Assembly (NCBI GenBank): GCA_018384375.1
Contig: JAHAYJ010000060.1
Location: 1 to 64,000 of the forward strand
Source of the DNA: Lachnospiraceae bacterium
GTDB taxonomy: Bacteria; Bacillota; Clostridia; Lachnospirales; Lachnospiraceae
Direction of reading: 5' to 3'
Length of the DNA stretch: 64,000 nucleotides
Made by a program: the position numbers and the translations under genes. The stretch's first letter is position 1, and each line of letters begins with the position of its first letter. Below, piece by piece: positions 54,233 to 63,109 of this stretch. Below the pieces are notes generated by a model, which searched no databases, was not told where the DNA came from, and saw nothing but the letters and a program-made list of their open reading frames with translations.

Positions 54233-54820
54233 ATGGCAGAGAAAGAGATGATCAATAAGCAAAATATCAGAACAAAGTATTTAAACCTCAGAAATAATCT
54301 TTCCCTCAGTGAACGGAAAGAAAAAAGCAGGAAAATATGGGATAAACTGATGGCAGAACCTTCTTATCAGAAGGCACAGGCAGTTCTTGTCTATATGGAT
54401 TACAGAAGTGAAGTGATGACTACCGGGTTGGTAGAGGAGCTTTTTAAAAAGGGAGAAAAAAGAGTTTTTGCCCCGCGGGTAGAAGGAATGGATATTCATT
54501 TTTATGAAGTACATTCCATGGAAGACTTTGAATCAGGCTATCAGGGGATTCGCGAGCCGAAGGAAGACTGGGAAAAACTCTTTACTCTGCAAATGATGTC
54601 GGAAATGAAAGGGCTGGTTCTTGTTCCCGGTGCAGTGTTTGACAGGCAGAGGGGAAGAATGGGCTATGGAAAGGGATTTTATGACAGATTTCTTGCAGAA
54701 TATATCGGGCTTAACAGTGTGGCACTTGCCTTTTCATGTCAGATTGCCAAGAGAGTACCGGTAGAAGAACATGATATCCGCCCCGATTTGATTATTACGG
54801 AAGATGAGATGATTCGTTAA
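54233..54820 (+). CDS. 5-formyltetrahydrofolate cyclo-ligase
   Basis: A 195-residue enzyme that converts 5-formyl-THF, a folate storage or inhibitor form, back to methenyl-THF with ATP. The family motif GRMGYGKGFYDRFL and the PGAVFDRQRGR segment are present. GGAGG precedes the ATG at 54233 by 7 bases; a TTG one codon earlier is less likely. It supports fhs and folD elsewhere in the window. Complete; length normal for the family. Confidence 0.93.
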   Translation: MAEKEMINKQNIRTKYLNLRNNLSLSERKEKSRKIWDKLMAEPSYQKAQAVLVYMDYRSEVMTTGLVEELFKKGEKRVFAPRVEGMDIHFYEVHSMEDFESGYQGIREPKEDWEKLFTLQMMSEMKGLVLVPGAVFDRQRGRMGYGKGFYDRFLAEYIGLNSVALAFSCQIAKRVPVEEHDIRPDLIITEDEMIR

Positions 54821-54870
54821 GTAGTGGTATAAGCTTTTCTGACGGAAGCTGGAAAGGAGAATGGAGATAA

Positions 54871-56112
54871 ATGGAAATGCTGGAAATACTTGGAAAAAAT
54901 GCCGCAGTTGCAAAATACGAACTACAGAAATTGAGCACAGAATCTAAAGATAAAGCCCTGCTTGCCGTAGCTGATGCGTTGGTCTGCAAGAGCAGTCTGA
55001 TTATAGAGGAAAATGAAAAGGATCTAAAAAGAGGGAAAGAGAAAGGGATGCATCCCGGACTGCTTGACAGGCTGCGGCTTGATAAAAGCAGGATTGAGGG
55101 AATGGCGGAGGGTTTAAGGCAGATTGCAGCCCTGCCGGATCCAATCGGGGAAGTGATGGAGACGATAGAACGCCCCAATGGTTTATTCATTGAGAAAAGG
55201 CGTGTCCCTATTGGTGTGATTGGTATTATTTATGAATCCAGACCTAATGTAACAGCAGATGCTTTCGGACTTTGCTTTAAAAGTGGTAATGTGGTGATAT
55301 TAAAGGGCGGCAGTGATGCAATTTGCTCCAACATTGCAATTGCAAATGTGATCCGCCTTGCATTGGCAGAGCAGAAAATTACACAAAATGCGATTCAATT
55401 GATTGAATCAACGGATAGAAGTGTCGTACTGGAATTCATGAAACTAAAGCAATACGTTGATCTGCTCATCCCCAGAGGGGGCGCGGGTTTGATCAAAAAT
55501 GTGGTGGAAAACAGTACCATTCCCGTTATTGAGACCGGAACCGGAAATTGTCATATTTATGTGGATGAAACGGCTGATTTAGATAAAGCCATTCCGATTA
55601 TCATTAACGCCAAAACACAGCGCATTGGTGTCTGTAATGCATGTGAATCTCTGGTCATACATGAAAAGATAAGAGAGAAGCTTTTACCCCGCCTTAAACA
55701 GGCGCTTCAGGAGAAGCAGGTTGAAATCAGAGGAGATGAGAAGATACAAGAGGTGATTTCCTGCGTACCTGCGACAGAAGAAGATTACGGTAAAGAATAT
55801 CTGGATTACATTATTTCCATGAAGACGGTTTCTTCTGTAGAAGAGGCAATTGCTCATATAAACAAATATAATACAAAACATTCAGAAGCGATTCTGACGG
55901 CTGATAAGGGAAATGCCGATAAATTTTTAAATGAGGTGGATGCTGCATGTGTCTATGTCAATGCGTCTACACGGTTTACGGATGGTTTTGAATTTGGTTT
56001 TGGAGCGGAAATCGGTATCAGTACCCAGAAAATCCATGCAAGGGGACCTATGGGACTGAAGGAACTGACTTCCTACAAATATGCGATTACAGGGAACGGG
56101 CAGATCAGGTAA
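54871..56112 (+). CDS. proA: Gamma-glutamyl phosphate reductase
   Basis: An NADPH enzyme of proline synthesis with 413 residues. The catalytic Cys region ([16 protein letters not shown]), [26 protein letters not shown] and the SRTRFTDG-like end ([20 protein letters not shown]) are clear. Its usual operon mate proB (glutamate 5-kinase) is not beside it; the upstream gene is the folate cyclo-ligase, with a 50-bp gap, and a terminator follows. proB must lie elsewhere. Confidence 0.96.
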   Translation: MEMLEILGKNAAVAKYELQKLSTESKDKALLAVADALVCKSSLIIEENEKDLKRGKEKGMHPGLLDRLRLDKSRIEGMAEGLRQIAALPDPIGEVMETIERPNGLFIEKRRVPIGVIGIIYESRPNVTADAFGLCFKSGNVVILKGGSDAICSNIAIANVIRLALAEQKITQNAIQLIESTDRSVVLEFMKLKQYVDLLIPRGGAGLIKNVVENSTIPVIETGTGNCHIYVDETADLDKAIPIIINAKTQRIGVCNACESLVIHEKIREKLLPRLKQALQEKQVEIRGDEKIQEVISCVPATEEDYGKEYLDYIISMKTVSSVEEAIAHINKYNTKHSEAILTADKGNADKFLNEVDAACVYVNASTRFTDGFEFGFGAEIGISTQKIHARGPMGLKELTSYKYAITGNGQIR

Positions 56113-56155
56113 AAAAATACTGCTGTATTAATCGAATTTTGATTAATACAGCAGT
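56113..56155 (-). terminator. Terminator of the polyamine operon
   Basis: A perfect 15-bp stem (56119-56133 with 56141-56155) around GAATTTT. On the minus strand it is followed by a run of Ts (complement of 56112-56117), ending potABCD; it may also slow transcription leaving proA. Confidence 0.85.
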
Positions 56156-56159
56156 TCCC

Positions 56160-57221
56160 TTATTCGGACTTAACTTCCTTCCACAGATTGTTATAGAGCT
56201 CGTCACCTTCGGAACCGAGATACTGGAAGGTTTCCAGATTTTCATATTGTGACAGGTCAGGGAATGCAATGGGAGAATTTTTGATCTCCTCATCCTCAAT
56301 CAGTGCCTGTGCTGCGGTATTGGGAGTGGAGTAGGTGATATACTCAAAATTCATCAAGGCAATGTCTTCCCGGCACATAAAATTGATAAACTTTTCTGCA
56401 TTTTCTTTGTTGGGTGCATTTTTAGGAATGACCCAGGAATCTATCCAGACGTTGGTTCCTTCTTTGGGAATCACATACTTTAAATTTTCATTTTCACGTT
56501 GGGTATAGATAGCTTCACCGGAATAAATAACCCCGATAGCTGCTTCATTGCCAATCATTTTATCTCTTACCTGATCAATGACATATGCCTGAACCAGAGG
56601 CTTTTGCTGGATCAGTGCATTTTTTGCAACTTCAAGCTCTGCTTCGTTCAAAGTGTTCATGGAATAGCCGTTTAATTTTAAGGCAACCATAAAGGCATCC
56701 CGAACAGAATCCTGCATCAGAATATCGTCTGCATATTTTTCATCCCAAAGAATTGCCCAGCTGTCAATCGGTTCATCTACCATCGTTTCGTTGTAAAGGA
56801 TACCGACAGTACCAAAGCAGTAGGGAACGGAATATTTGTTTTCCGGGTCAAATTCCCTGGATTGCTCCATGTATTGTTCCCCAATATTTTTAATATTGGG
56901 AATATTGTCAAAGTTGATCTCTGCAAGCAGATCATTTTCAATCATTTTCTGGATCATATAGTCGGAGGGACAAATGACGTCGTAGGCGGTGGCACCGGCC
57001 TCTACCTTGGGATACATGACCTCATTTGTCTCAAATTCATCATAGACGACCTTGATACCGGTTTCCTCCTCAAACATGGTAAGAACCTCAGGATCCAGAT
57101 ATTCTCCCCAGTTATAAACGATAACTTCACCGTTGCTTCCGCCGCCTGAATTGCCACAGCCGGAAAGAATAAGGCACAGAGCAGCAGTAAGTGCAAGCAT
57201 AAAACAAATTCTTTTTTTCAT
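56160..57221 (-). CDS. potD: Spermidine/putrescine-binding lipoprotein
   Basis: A 353-residue substrate-binding protein of the polyamine ABC importer. The lipobox LILSGC places the lipidated Cys at residue 22. The mature part has VYNWGEYLDPEVLTMFEEETGIKV, the typical start of PotD/PotF proteins, and the pocket residues WGxx and D/E positions. The final gene of the operon regulator-potA-B-C-D. Whether spermidine or putrescine is preferred cannot be told by eye. Confidence 0.94.
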   Translation of the reverse strand: MKKRICFMLALTAALCLILSGCGNSGGGSNGEVIVYNWGEYLDPEVLTMFEEETGIKVVYDEFETNEVMYPKVEAGATAYDVICPSDYMIQKMIENDLLAEINFDNIPNIKNIGEQYMEQSREFDPENKYSVPYCFGTVGILYNETMVDEPIDSWAILWDEKYADDILMQDSVRDAFMVALKLNGYSMNTLNEAELEVAKNALIQQKPLVQAYVIDQVRDKMIGNEAAIGVIYSGEAIYTQRENENLKYVIPKEGTNVWIDSWVIPKNAPNKENAEKFINFMCREDIALMNFEYITYSTPNTAAQALIEDEEIKNSPIAFPDLSQYENLETFQYLGSEGDELYNNLWKEVKSE

Positions 57222-57249
57222 AATAATCTCCCTTCATCATAAATAATTG

Positions 57250-58053
57250 CTATATTTTAGCGGAAGTACTGCTTCCGGTGATATTTTCCCGGGAAGCAGG
57301 ATTCCGATTGATCAGAAGAAGCAGCACCAACACCGTTAGAAATATAAGGGTGGAGAGAGCATACATTTCCGGTTTGATTCCCTTTTTGACTTCTGTATAG
57401 ATTTTGGTTGACAAGGTATCTACTCCGGCACCCTTAGTAAAATGGGTAATGATAAAGTCATCAATCGACATTGTAAAGGACATCAGAAAGCCGGATAAAA
57501 CGCCGGGCAGAATGTCGGGAAATACTACTTTAAAAAAACCGTATACAGGACCGGCTCCCAAATCAAGGGCGGCTTCGTAAGTGCTGGGATTTAGCTGTTG
57601 CATTCTAGGCATGACACTTAAAATGACATAAGGAATGCAAAAGGTAATATGAGACAAAAGAATAGTGCCAAATCCGAATTTAAGCCCCATACTGATAAAA
57701 AGCAACATGAGAGAGATACCGGTGACGATTTCTGCATTCAGCATGGGAATGTTGGTAATTCCGAGAATGATTGCACGTCCTTTTTTCTTTAAACTCATAA
57801 TCGCCAGACAGGCAGCTGTGCCGATGATAGTCGCCACAACAGAGGCAATCAGGGCAATCAATAGGGTGTTGGACAGTGCAGCTAAAATATCTTCATTCTG
57901 AAAGAGTGCAACATACCATTTAAGGGTAAAGCCCCCCCACTTTGCACGGGTCTTGCTTGCATTAAAGGAGAGCACCACCAGCGTCACAATTGGGGCATAC
58001 AGAAAAATGAAAATCAGGGCAATATATATTTTTTTGGCAGCGTTTTTTATCAT
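57250..58053 (-). CDS. potC: Polyamine ABC transporter permease
   Basis: A 267-residue permease with six hydrophobic helices and the EAA loop AALDLGAGPVYGFFKVVFPDILPG that contacts the ATPase. It overlaps potB by 4 bases (coupled) and precedes potD by 28 bp. The C-terminus is a short Ser/Thr-rich tail. Typical PotC. Confidence 0.93.
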   Translation of the reverse strand: MIKNAAKKIYIALIFIFLYAPIVTLVVLSFNASKTRAKWGGFTLKWYVALFQNEDILAALSNTLLIALIASVVATIIGTAACLAIMSLKKKGRAIILGITNIPMLNAEIVTGISLMLLFISMGLKFGFGTILLSHITFCIPYVILSVMPRMQQLNPSTYEAALDLGAGPVYGFFKVVFPDILPGVLSGFLMSFTMSIDDFIITHFTKGAGVDTLSTKIYTEVKKGIKPEMYALSTLIFLTVLVLLLLINRNPASRENITGSSTSAKI

Positions 58054-58871
58054 AAGAAGGAGCCCTCCCCGTCTTTATCAAATACGGCAGACAAAACCAT
58101 GTTAACCAGGATAAAGATCATCAGAACAATGGAAAGTCCGCTTCCGAGATGCCAGTTACTTGCCTGTGTAAATTCCTCCTCGATGACATTGCCGATCAGG
58201 AGAACCTTGCTTCCGCCAAGGAGTTTACTGATAACAAAGGTGGTGAGTGCAGGGACAAATACCATAGTAATGCCGCTGATGATACCCGGCGTGCTTAAAG
58301 GAAGTTTGATCTTGAGGAATACCTGAATACCGTTGGCACCGAGATCACGGGCTGCCTGGATTACATTGTCATCAATTTTGGAAAGTGCATTATAAATCGG
58401 CAATACCATAAAAGGTAGGAAGTTATATACCATACCAAGAACAATAGCATAAGGGGTATTGATAATCGTCAGACTTGGCAGATGCAGAAACTGGAGGATG
58501 CTGTTGATGACTCCGGTTTTTTCAAGCAGTGTCTGCCAGGCCAATGTACGAAGTAAAAAATTCATCCACATGGGAAGAATAAAAATAAACACAATAAAGC
58601 TGTGCTGGTTTACCTGCATATCACATAAAATCATTGCCAGCGGATAGGCAAGCAAAAGGCAGATAAGAGTTGCGATCACCGAGAGAAGCAATGCCAGCGC
58701 AAGTGCCTTTAGGTGTTCCGGTGCAGTAATAGATGCAATGTTTTCCAAGGTAAAGGCTCCGCTTTTATCTGTAAGTCCGTAATAAAATACCATCCCTAAG
58801 GGAATCAGGATAAAAACAGCACACCATATATAGTAGGGGAGTCCGAGAAGCTTCTTTTTCATGTTATTCAT
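58050..58871 (-). CDS. potB: Polyamine ABC transporter permease
   Basis: A 273-residue permease with six helices and the EAA loop [24 protein letters not shown]. The start overlaps the end of potA by 8 bases and uses GAGGAGG within potA as its ribosome site. Pairs with PotC to form the membrane channel. Confidence 0.93.
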   Translation of the reverse strand: MNNMKKKLLGLPYYIWCAVFILIPLGMVFYYGLTDKSGAFTLENIASITAPEHLKALALALLLSVIATLICLLLAYPLAMILCDMQVNQHSFIVFIFILPMWMNFLLRTLAWQTLLEKTGVINSILQFLHLPSLTIINTPYAIVLGMVYNFLPFMVLPIYNALSKIDDNVIQAARDLGANGIQVFLKIKLPLSTPGIISGITMVFVPALTTFVISKLLGGSKVLLIGNVIEEEFTQASNWHLGSGLSIVLMIFILVNMVLSAVFDKDGEGSFL

Positions 58872-59937
58872 CGATCATTACCGCCTCCTCGTCCTCAGAT
58901 TCCGGTTTGTTCATGATCTGAATATTGAAGGGATCGACCTGAATTCCCACGTTGGTTCCCACAGGGAACATGGAGGTGGAATGTACCAGCCATTCATAGC
59001 CACCGGCAGTAACCTCCATTTCATAGTGAACACCTTTAAAAATGAGATGAGTAACCGTACCCGATATGCGTCCCTTTAGGGGATCGGTAAGAATGACATC
59101 CTCGGGGCGGATCACTACATCTACAGGCTTCTGATTTCCAAAGCCCGTATCCACGCAGGGAAATTTAACACCCAGAATTTCTACCAGTTTATCCTCAATC
59201 ATAATGCCGTCAATAATATTACTGTCACCAATAAAGTCTGCAACAAAGGCATTTTCCGGTTCATTGTAGATTCTTTCCGGGGAACCGATCTGCTGGATAT
59301 AGCCCTTATTCATGACAACAATGGTATCGGACATGGTAAGAGCCTCTTCCTGATCATGTGTTACATAGATAAAGGTAATTCCAAGTTCGTTTTTCAGGCG
59401 GATCAATTCATACTGCATATCCTGACGCATTTTCAGATCAAGTGCGCCCAGCGGTTCATCCAGAAGAAGAACCTTAGGCTCATTTACGATTGCTCTGGCA
59501 ATGGCAATCCGCTGCTGCTGGCCACCGCTTAAGGAATCAGGCATACGATTCTCATAGCCGTCCAGATTAACAAGCTTCAAAGCATATTTGATCTTGTCAT
59601 TGATATAGGATTTGCTCTTGTTCTTAATCTTAAGTCCGAAGGCAATGTTTTCGGCAATATTCATATGAGTAAAGAGAGCATATTTTTGAAAAACAGTATT
59701 CAGCTGCCTTTTATTCGGTGGAAGCTTGGTAATATCCTGACCGTCGAAGATAACCTTACCCTGGTCGGGAGAAGTAAAGCCTCCAAGAATACGCAGGGTG
59801 GTAGTTTTGCCGCAGCCGGAAGGACCCAGAAGTGTCAAAAACTCATTTTCACGGATGTAAAGATTCAGGTCATCTAAAACCATTTCTCCGTCAAAAGATT
59901 TACTTATATTTTTCAGATCAATTAATACTTTGTTCAT
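58864..59937 (-). CDS. potA: Polyamine ABC transporter ATPase
   Basis: A 357-residue ATPase: Walker [13 protein letters not shown], signature LSGGQQQR, Walker [16 protein letters not shown]-loop THDQEEALT, and a C-terminal TOBE regulatory domain ([11 protein letters not shown]). Start at 59937 follows GAGGAG by 8 bases; the open frame extends to 60006 without a site and into the regulator. It powers uptake through PotBC with PotD. Confidence 0.96.
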   Translation of the reverse strand: MNKVLIDLKNISKSFDGEMVLDDLNLYIRENEFLTLLGPSGCGKTTTLRILGGFTSPDQGKVIFDGQDITKLPPNKRQLNTVFQKYALFTHMNIAENIAFGLKIKNKSKSYINDKIKYALKLVNLDGYENRMPDSLSGGQQQRIAIARAIVNEPKVLLLDEPLGALDLKMRQDMQYELIRLKNELGITFIYVTHDQEEALTMSDTIVVMNKGYIQQIGSPERIYNEPENAFVADFIGDSNIIDGIMIEDKLVEILGVKFPCVDTGFGNQKPVDVVIRPEDVILTDPLKGRISGTVTHLIFKGVHYEMEVTAGGYEWLVHSTSMFPVGTNVGIQVDPFNIQIMNKPESEDEEAVMIDE

Positions 59938-59965
59938 GATATCTGTCTCCTCTATTCTGTCTTGA

Positions 59966-60517
59966 TCAGAAGCTGGGTGGTGTGCTGACCCAGATGACGA
60001 CAGCACCGGTTTTCCCGTCTGCTTTCAAATAATGGGTTGTCTTGGCAGTAAAATAAAAGGATTCCCCTTTTTTAACTTTTATGCTTTTTTTGCCAAGCAC
60101 CAGCGTAATGCTGCCGGATAAAACATAGCCGAATTCTTCTCCCTCATGCGGATTATCGGGATAAGTGGAGCCCCCGGGCGTAAGCGTCAGTCGAATCGGT
60201 TCCATCATGTTTTTCTGGGCATTGGGAATGATCCATTCAATCTTATTAAGAAGTTCTTCATCGATTTTTTCAAAATAGTCTGTTTCCTTAAAGGCAACCT
60301 GTGTATCCTCAGAGTCGTTAAAGAATTCCTTCAGGTCAGTTCCGAGGCACTGCAGAATATCCACAAGGGTTGTAATGGAGGGAGAGGTCAGATCCCGTTC
60401 CAGCTGGGAAATAAATCCTTTTGATAATTCACAACGATCTGCCAGCTCTTCCTGTGTCAGTCCTTTTTGCGTTCGCAGATCTTTGATTTTATTTCCGATG
60501 TTGATTCCGTTATTCAT
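59966..60517 (-). CDS. XRE-cupin transcriptional regulator of the polyamine operon
   Basis: A 183-residue regulator. An XRE helix-turn-helix lies at residues 8-65 ([41 protein letters not shown]), in the style of PuuR. A cupin_2 domain (about 105-180; [33 protein letters not shown]) binds the effector. It is the first gene of the pot operon (28 bp before potA), so it very likely senses polyamine and controls uptake and itself. Palindromes just after its transcription start are the likely target. Confidence 0.9.
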   Translation of the reverse strand: MNNGINIGNKIKDLRTQKGLTQEELADRCELSKGFISQLERDLTSPSITTLVDILQCLGTDLKEFFNDSEDTQVAFKETDYFEKIDEELLNKIEWIIPNAQKNMMEPIRLTLTPGGSTYPDNPHEGEEFGYVLSGSITLVLGKKSIKVKKGESFYFTAKTTHYLKADGKTGAVVIWVSTPPSF

Positions 60518-60552
60518 AAAAATCCCCCGTTAATTGAAATGAAAATATAATA

Positions 60553-60577
60553 AACTTTAAGTTTAGTAAAACTAAAC
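60553..60577 (-). promoter_or_regulatory. Overlapping palindromic operators of the pot operon
   Basis: Two interlocked palindromes: AAACTTTAAGTTT (60553-60565) and GTTTAGTAAAACTAAAC (60561-60577), sharing the GTTT half-site. They lie just downstream of the -10 box, as expected for a repressor site of the XRE-cupin protein. Confidence 0.6.
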
Positions 60578-60587
60578 GCTGATATTC

Positions 60588-60615
60588 ATTATACAAAAAG
60601 TAAAGGTGTTGTCAA
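60588..60615 (-). promoter_or_regulatory. Consensus promoter of the pot operon
   Basis: On the minus strand, perfect TTGACA (complement of 60610-60615), a 16-bp spacer and perfect TATAAT (complement of 60588-60593). The regulator ATG is about 70 bp downstream. Confidence 0.85.
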
Positions 60616-60619
60616 TATA

Positions 60620-60683
60620 TTTTATGTAAAAAGTATTGAGACATTAAGATTGTGGATTTGACATTTTCTTTTATGTAAAAGAA
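60620..60683. repeat. Two copies of a palindrome in the divergent spacer
   Basis: TTTTATGTAAAA occurs at 60620-60631 and 60669-60680, 49 bp apart. The second copy extends to the perfect 18-bp palindrome TTCTTTTATGTAAAAGAA (60666-60683), next to the -10 box of the lactonase gene. The first lies beside the -35 of the pot promoter. Confidence 0.6.
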
Positions 60684-60692
60684 TGGTATAAT
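60684..60692 (+). promoter_or_regulatory. Extended -10 promoter of the lactonase gene
   Basis: TGGTATAAT (60684-60692) is an extended -10. The nearest TTGACA (60658-60663) is 23 bp away, too far to act normally, so the promoter may need an activator or rely on the extended -10. Confidence 0.5.
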
Positions 60693-60746
60693 AGCTTTGG
60701 CAGATCATGGAAAGACTATATAAAAAGTACCGGAGGAAAAATCAGC

Positions 60747-61808
60747 ATGGAAAAGGAAAAATACGTAGCATATGTATCTACCTATACATCGGGGAATAAG
60801 AGCAGCTTTGGGATCAGGATTTATGATGTGGATGTGGAAAATGGAAGACTATTCGAAAAGGATCAGGTAGAGATTACGAATTCCTCGTATGTCACCATAT
60901 CCCATAATCAGAAATACCTTTATTCCATTACCGACTTTGGAGTAGAATCCTATAAAATATTAAAGGACGGAAGTCTTGAAGTAATCAATCATGCCTCCAT
61001 TAACGGAATGAGAGGCTGCTATCTTTCTACAGATTATGATGATAAATTTTTGTTCGTGGCAGGCTATCATGATGCAAAGCTGACAGTGCTTCGTTTGCTC
61101 GAGAATGGGGCGATCGGTGAGATCACGGAGGAAATTTTCCATAAGGGGCTTGGCAGTATAGCGGAGCGGAATTTCAGACCGCACATTAACTGCGTGAAGA
61201 TGACCAGAGATAATAAATTCCTCTGCGCGGCAGATCTTGGACTGGATCATGTAGTGGTTTATGAACTGAATCATGAGACTGGGAAACTGCGTCAGGTTGA
61301 TATTATCAGAAGTGAGCAGGAGTCAGCACCCCGCCATTTGAAGTTCTCCAAGGATGGAAGATATTTGTATATTGTACATGAATTGAAAAATTATATCGAT
61401 GTGTATACCTACGAGGTGGACGAACATGGAAATCCTGTATTTGAAAAAATACAGAATATTTCTACCTTAAATGCATATCATGCGGGAGGTTCGGCGGCAA
61501 GTGCTTTGAACTTTTCTGAGGACTTTAAATATATCTGTAGCTCCAATGCAGGAGATAACAGTGTGATTTTGTACTCTATCGATCAGAAAAACGGAATGCT
61601 GACCAAGCTATTCTGTCTGCCGATCAGCGGAGATTATCCTAAGGATGCAGCTCTGTTCCCGGATAACAGGCATCTGGTTTCCCTAAACCACGAGTCCAAT
61701 TCCATGACGTTCTTTTCTGTAGATACAAAGAAGGGAACATTGATCATGAATGGGAGAGAAATGCAGGTAGATCGCCCTAACTGCATTATCTTCCACAAAT
61801 TGTCATAA
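60747..61808 (+). CDS. Lactonase-family seven-bladed beta-propeller protein
   Basis: A 353-residue protein of the 6-phosphogluconolactonase/carboxymuconate-cyclase (YkgB-like) family, recognisable by repeated blade segments (YVAYVSTYTSGNKSSFGIRIYDV, FSKDGRYLYIVHEL, FPDNRHLVSLNHE) and the family pair RPHINCVK and APRHLKFS. No signal peptide. Some members hydrolyse 6-phosphogluconolactone; the substrate here is unproven. GGAGG lies 10 bases before the ATG. The stop is 2 bp from the stop of aroC, which is read in the opposite direction. Confidence 0.85.
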   Translation: MEKEKYVAYVSTYTSGNKSSFGIRIYDVDVENGRLFEKDQVEITNSSYVTISHNQKYLYSITDFGVESYKILKDGSLEVINHASINGMRGCYLSTDYDDKFLFVAGYHDAKLTVLRLLENGAIGEITEEIFHKGLGSIAERNFRPHINCVKMTRDNKFLCAADLGLDHVVVYELNHETGKLRQVDIIRSEQESAPRHLKFSKDGRYLYIVHELKNYIDVYTYEVDEHGNPVFEKIQNISTLNAYHAGGSAASALNFSEDFKYICSSNAGDNSVILYSIDQKNGMLTKLFCLPISGDYPKDAALFPDNRHLVSLNHESNSMTFFSVDTKKGTLIMNGREMQVDRPNCIIFHKLS

Positions 61809-61810
61809 GA

Positions 61811-62911
61811 TCAGTGGGCATAGAAATCTTTTAGATAATCCACCCTTGCTGTCATGTTCAGCATACAGGCATCCAGTATGGTAATTGCGGTCATAGCTTC
61901 CACAACGACGACTGCACGTGGAACAATGACGGGATCATGACGTCCCTTGATCTGTATTTCAATATTTTCACCAGCTTTATTTACAGTTTCCTGCGCGGAG
62001 AAGATAGAAGGGGTAGGTTTTACATGGGCACGCAAAATGATCCGGGAACCGTCACTGATGCCCCCCAATATACCACCGGAGTGATTGGTTTTCTTTTCGA
62101 TTCTTCCGTCTCTGCTGACAAAGGCGTCATTATTAGCGGAACCTAACGCACCGGATACCTGTATTCCGTCACCAATCTCTACAGCCTTGACGGCGCCAAT
62201 AGACATGACTGCCTTGGCAAGATTGGCATCCAGCTTTTCAAAAACAGGATCACCGATTCCGGCAGGAAGACCATCGACCAGACATTCGATGATTCCACCG
62301 CTGGAATCTTTTTTCTCCATACAAGCTTTTAAATAGGCCATTGCTTTTTCATCCGCTGCGCGATCCGGCATGCAGGTAGGAGTAGAAGTGATGGCTTCTT
62401 TATCAAAAAGGGAAAGATCTGCCTGAACAGGTCCGATTGCTCTGGTGTAGGCAGTAATCATGATTCCCATTTCTTTTAACAGCTTGCAGGCAATTGCACC
62501 GGCAGCAACACGGCCGATGGTTTCCCTGCCTGAAGAACGTCCCCCACCGGTATAGTCACGGAAACCATATTTTGCATCAAAGGAATAGTCGGCGTGTCCG
62601 GGCCTGTAATAGGAGGCGATCTCACTGTAATCAGAGGACTTCTGAGAGGTGTTTGGTACCATCAGGGAAATCGGAGTGCCTGTAGTTTTTCCTTCAAAAA
62701 CACCGGAAAGGATTTCCACCTGATCGGATTCTTTTCTTGGTGTGGAGATGGAAGTCTGTCCGGGTTTGCGCCTATCCAAATAAGACTGTATATCATTTTC
62801 ATTTAAGGACAGCCCTGCCGGGCAGCCATCAATGACAACTCCAAGTGCTTTCCCGTGGGATTCCCCCCAGGTAGTGATTTTGAATATATTTCCGAAAGTT
62901 GAACCGGCCAT
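61811..62911 (-). CDS. aroC: Chorismate synthase
   Basis: A 366-residue FMN enzyme, last step of the shikimate pathway to aromatic amino acids. Family marks are TWGESHGKALGVVIDGCPAGL, RRKPGQTSISTPRKE, GRSSGRETIGRVAAGAIA and the C-terminal HDPVIVPRAVVVVEAM. AAGGAT upstream is a moderate SD. It stands alone, away from other aro genes, and converges tail to tail on the lactonase gene with no terminator space. Complete. Confidence 0.97.
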   Translation of the reverse strand: MAGSTFGNIFKITTWGESHGKALGVVIDGCPAGLSLNENDIQSYLDRRKPGQTSISTPRKESDQVEILSGVFEGKTTGTPISLMVPNTSQKSSDYSEIASYYRPGHADYSFDAKYGFRDYTGGGRSSGRETIGRVAAGAIACKLLKEMGIMITAYTRAIGPVQADLSLFDKEAITSTPTCMPDRAADEKAMAYLKACMEKKDSSGGIIECLVDGLPAGIGDPVFEKLDANLAKAVMSIGAVKAVEIGDGIQVSGALGSANNDAFVSRDGRIEKKTNHSGGILGGISDGSRIILRAHVKPTPSIFSAQETVNKAGENIEIQIKGRHDPVIVPRAVVVVEAMTAITILDACMLNMTARVDYLKDFYAH

Positions 62912-62968
62912 GTATGTGTAAGATCCTTTCTATAGATAAAGATAAATATTTGATATATTTTCCCATAA

Positions 62969-62997
62969 ATTATAACCGAAACGGAAGAATGTGGCAA
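62969..62997 (-). promoter_or_regulatory. Promoter of aroC
   Basis: Minus strand TTGCCA (complement of 62992-62997), 17-bp spacer, TATAAT (complement of 62969-62974). Confidence 0.7.
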
Positions 62998-63036
62998 GGA
63001 AAGTAGAGAAAAACGATAATTTCCAGAATTCCCTAT

Positions 63037-63065
63037 TGTGGAAAGTTGTTGTTTCGTGTAAAATA
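63037..63065 (+). promoter_or_regulatory. Possible promoter of the VanY-type gene
   Basis: TTGTGG (63037-63042), 17-bp spacer, TAAAAT (63060-63065), 44 bp before the ATG. The spacer 62912-63109 holds only this and the aroC promoter. Confidence 0.45.
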
Positions 63066-63109
63066 TTATGTAAATTGATTTTGCATGAAGATAAGAGTGA
63101 AGGGGACAA

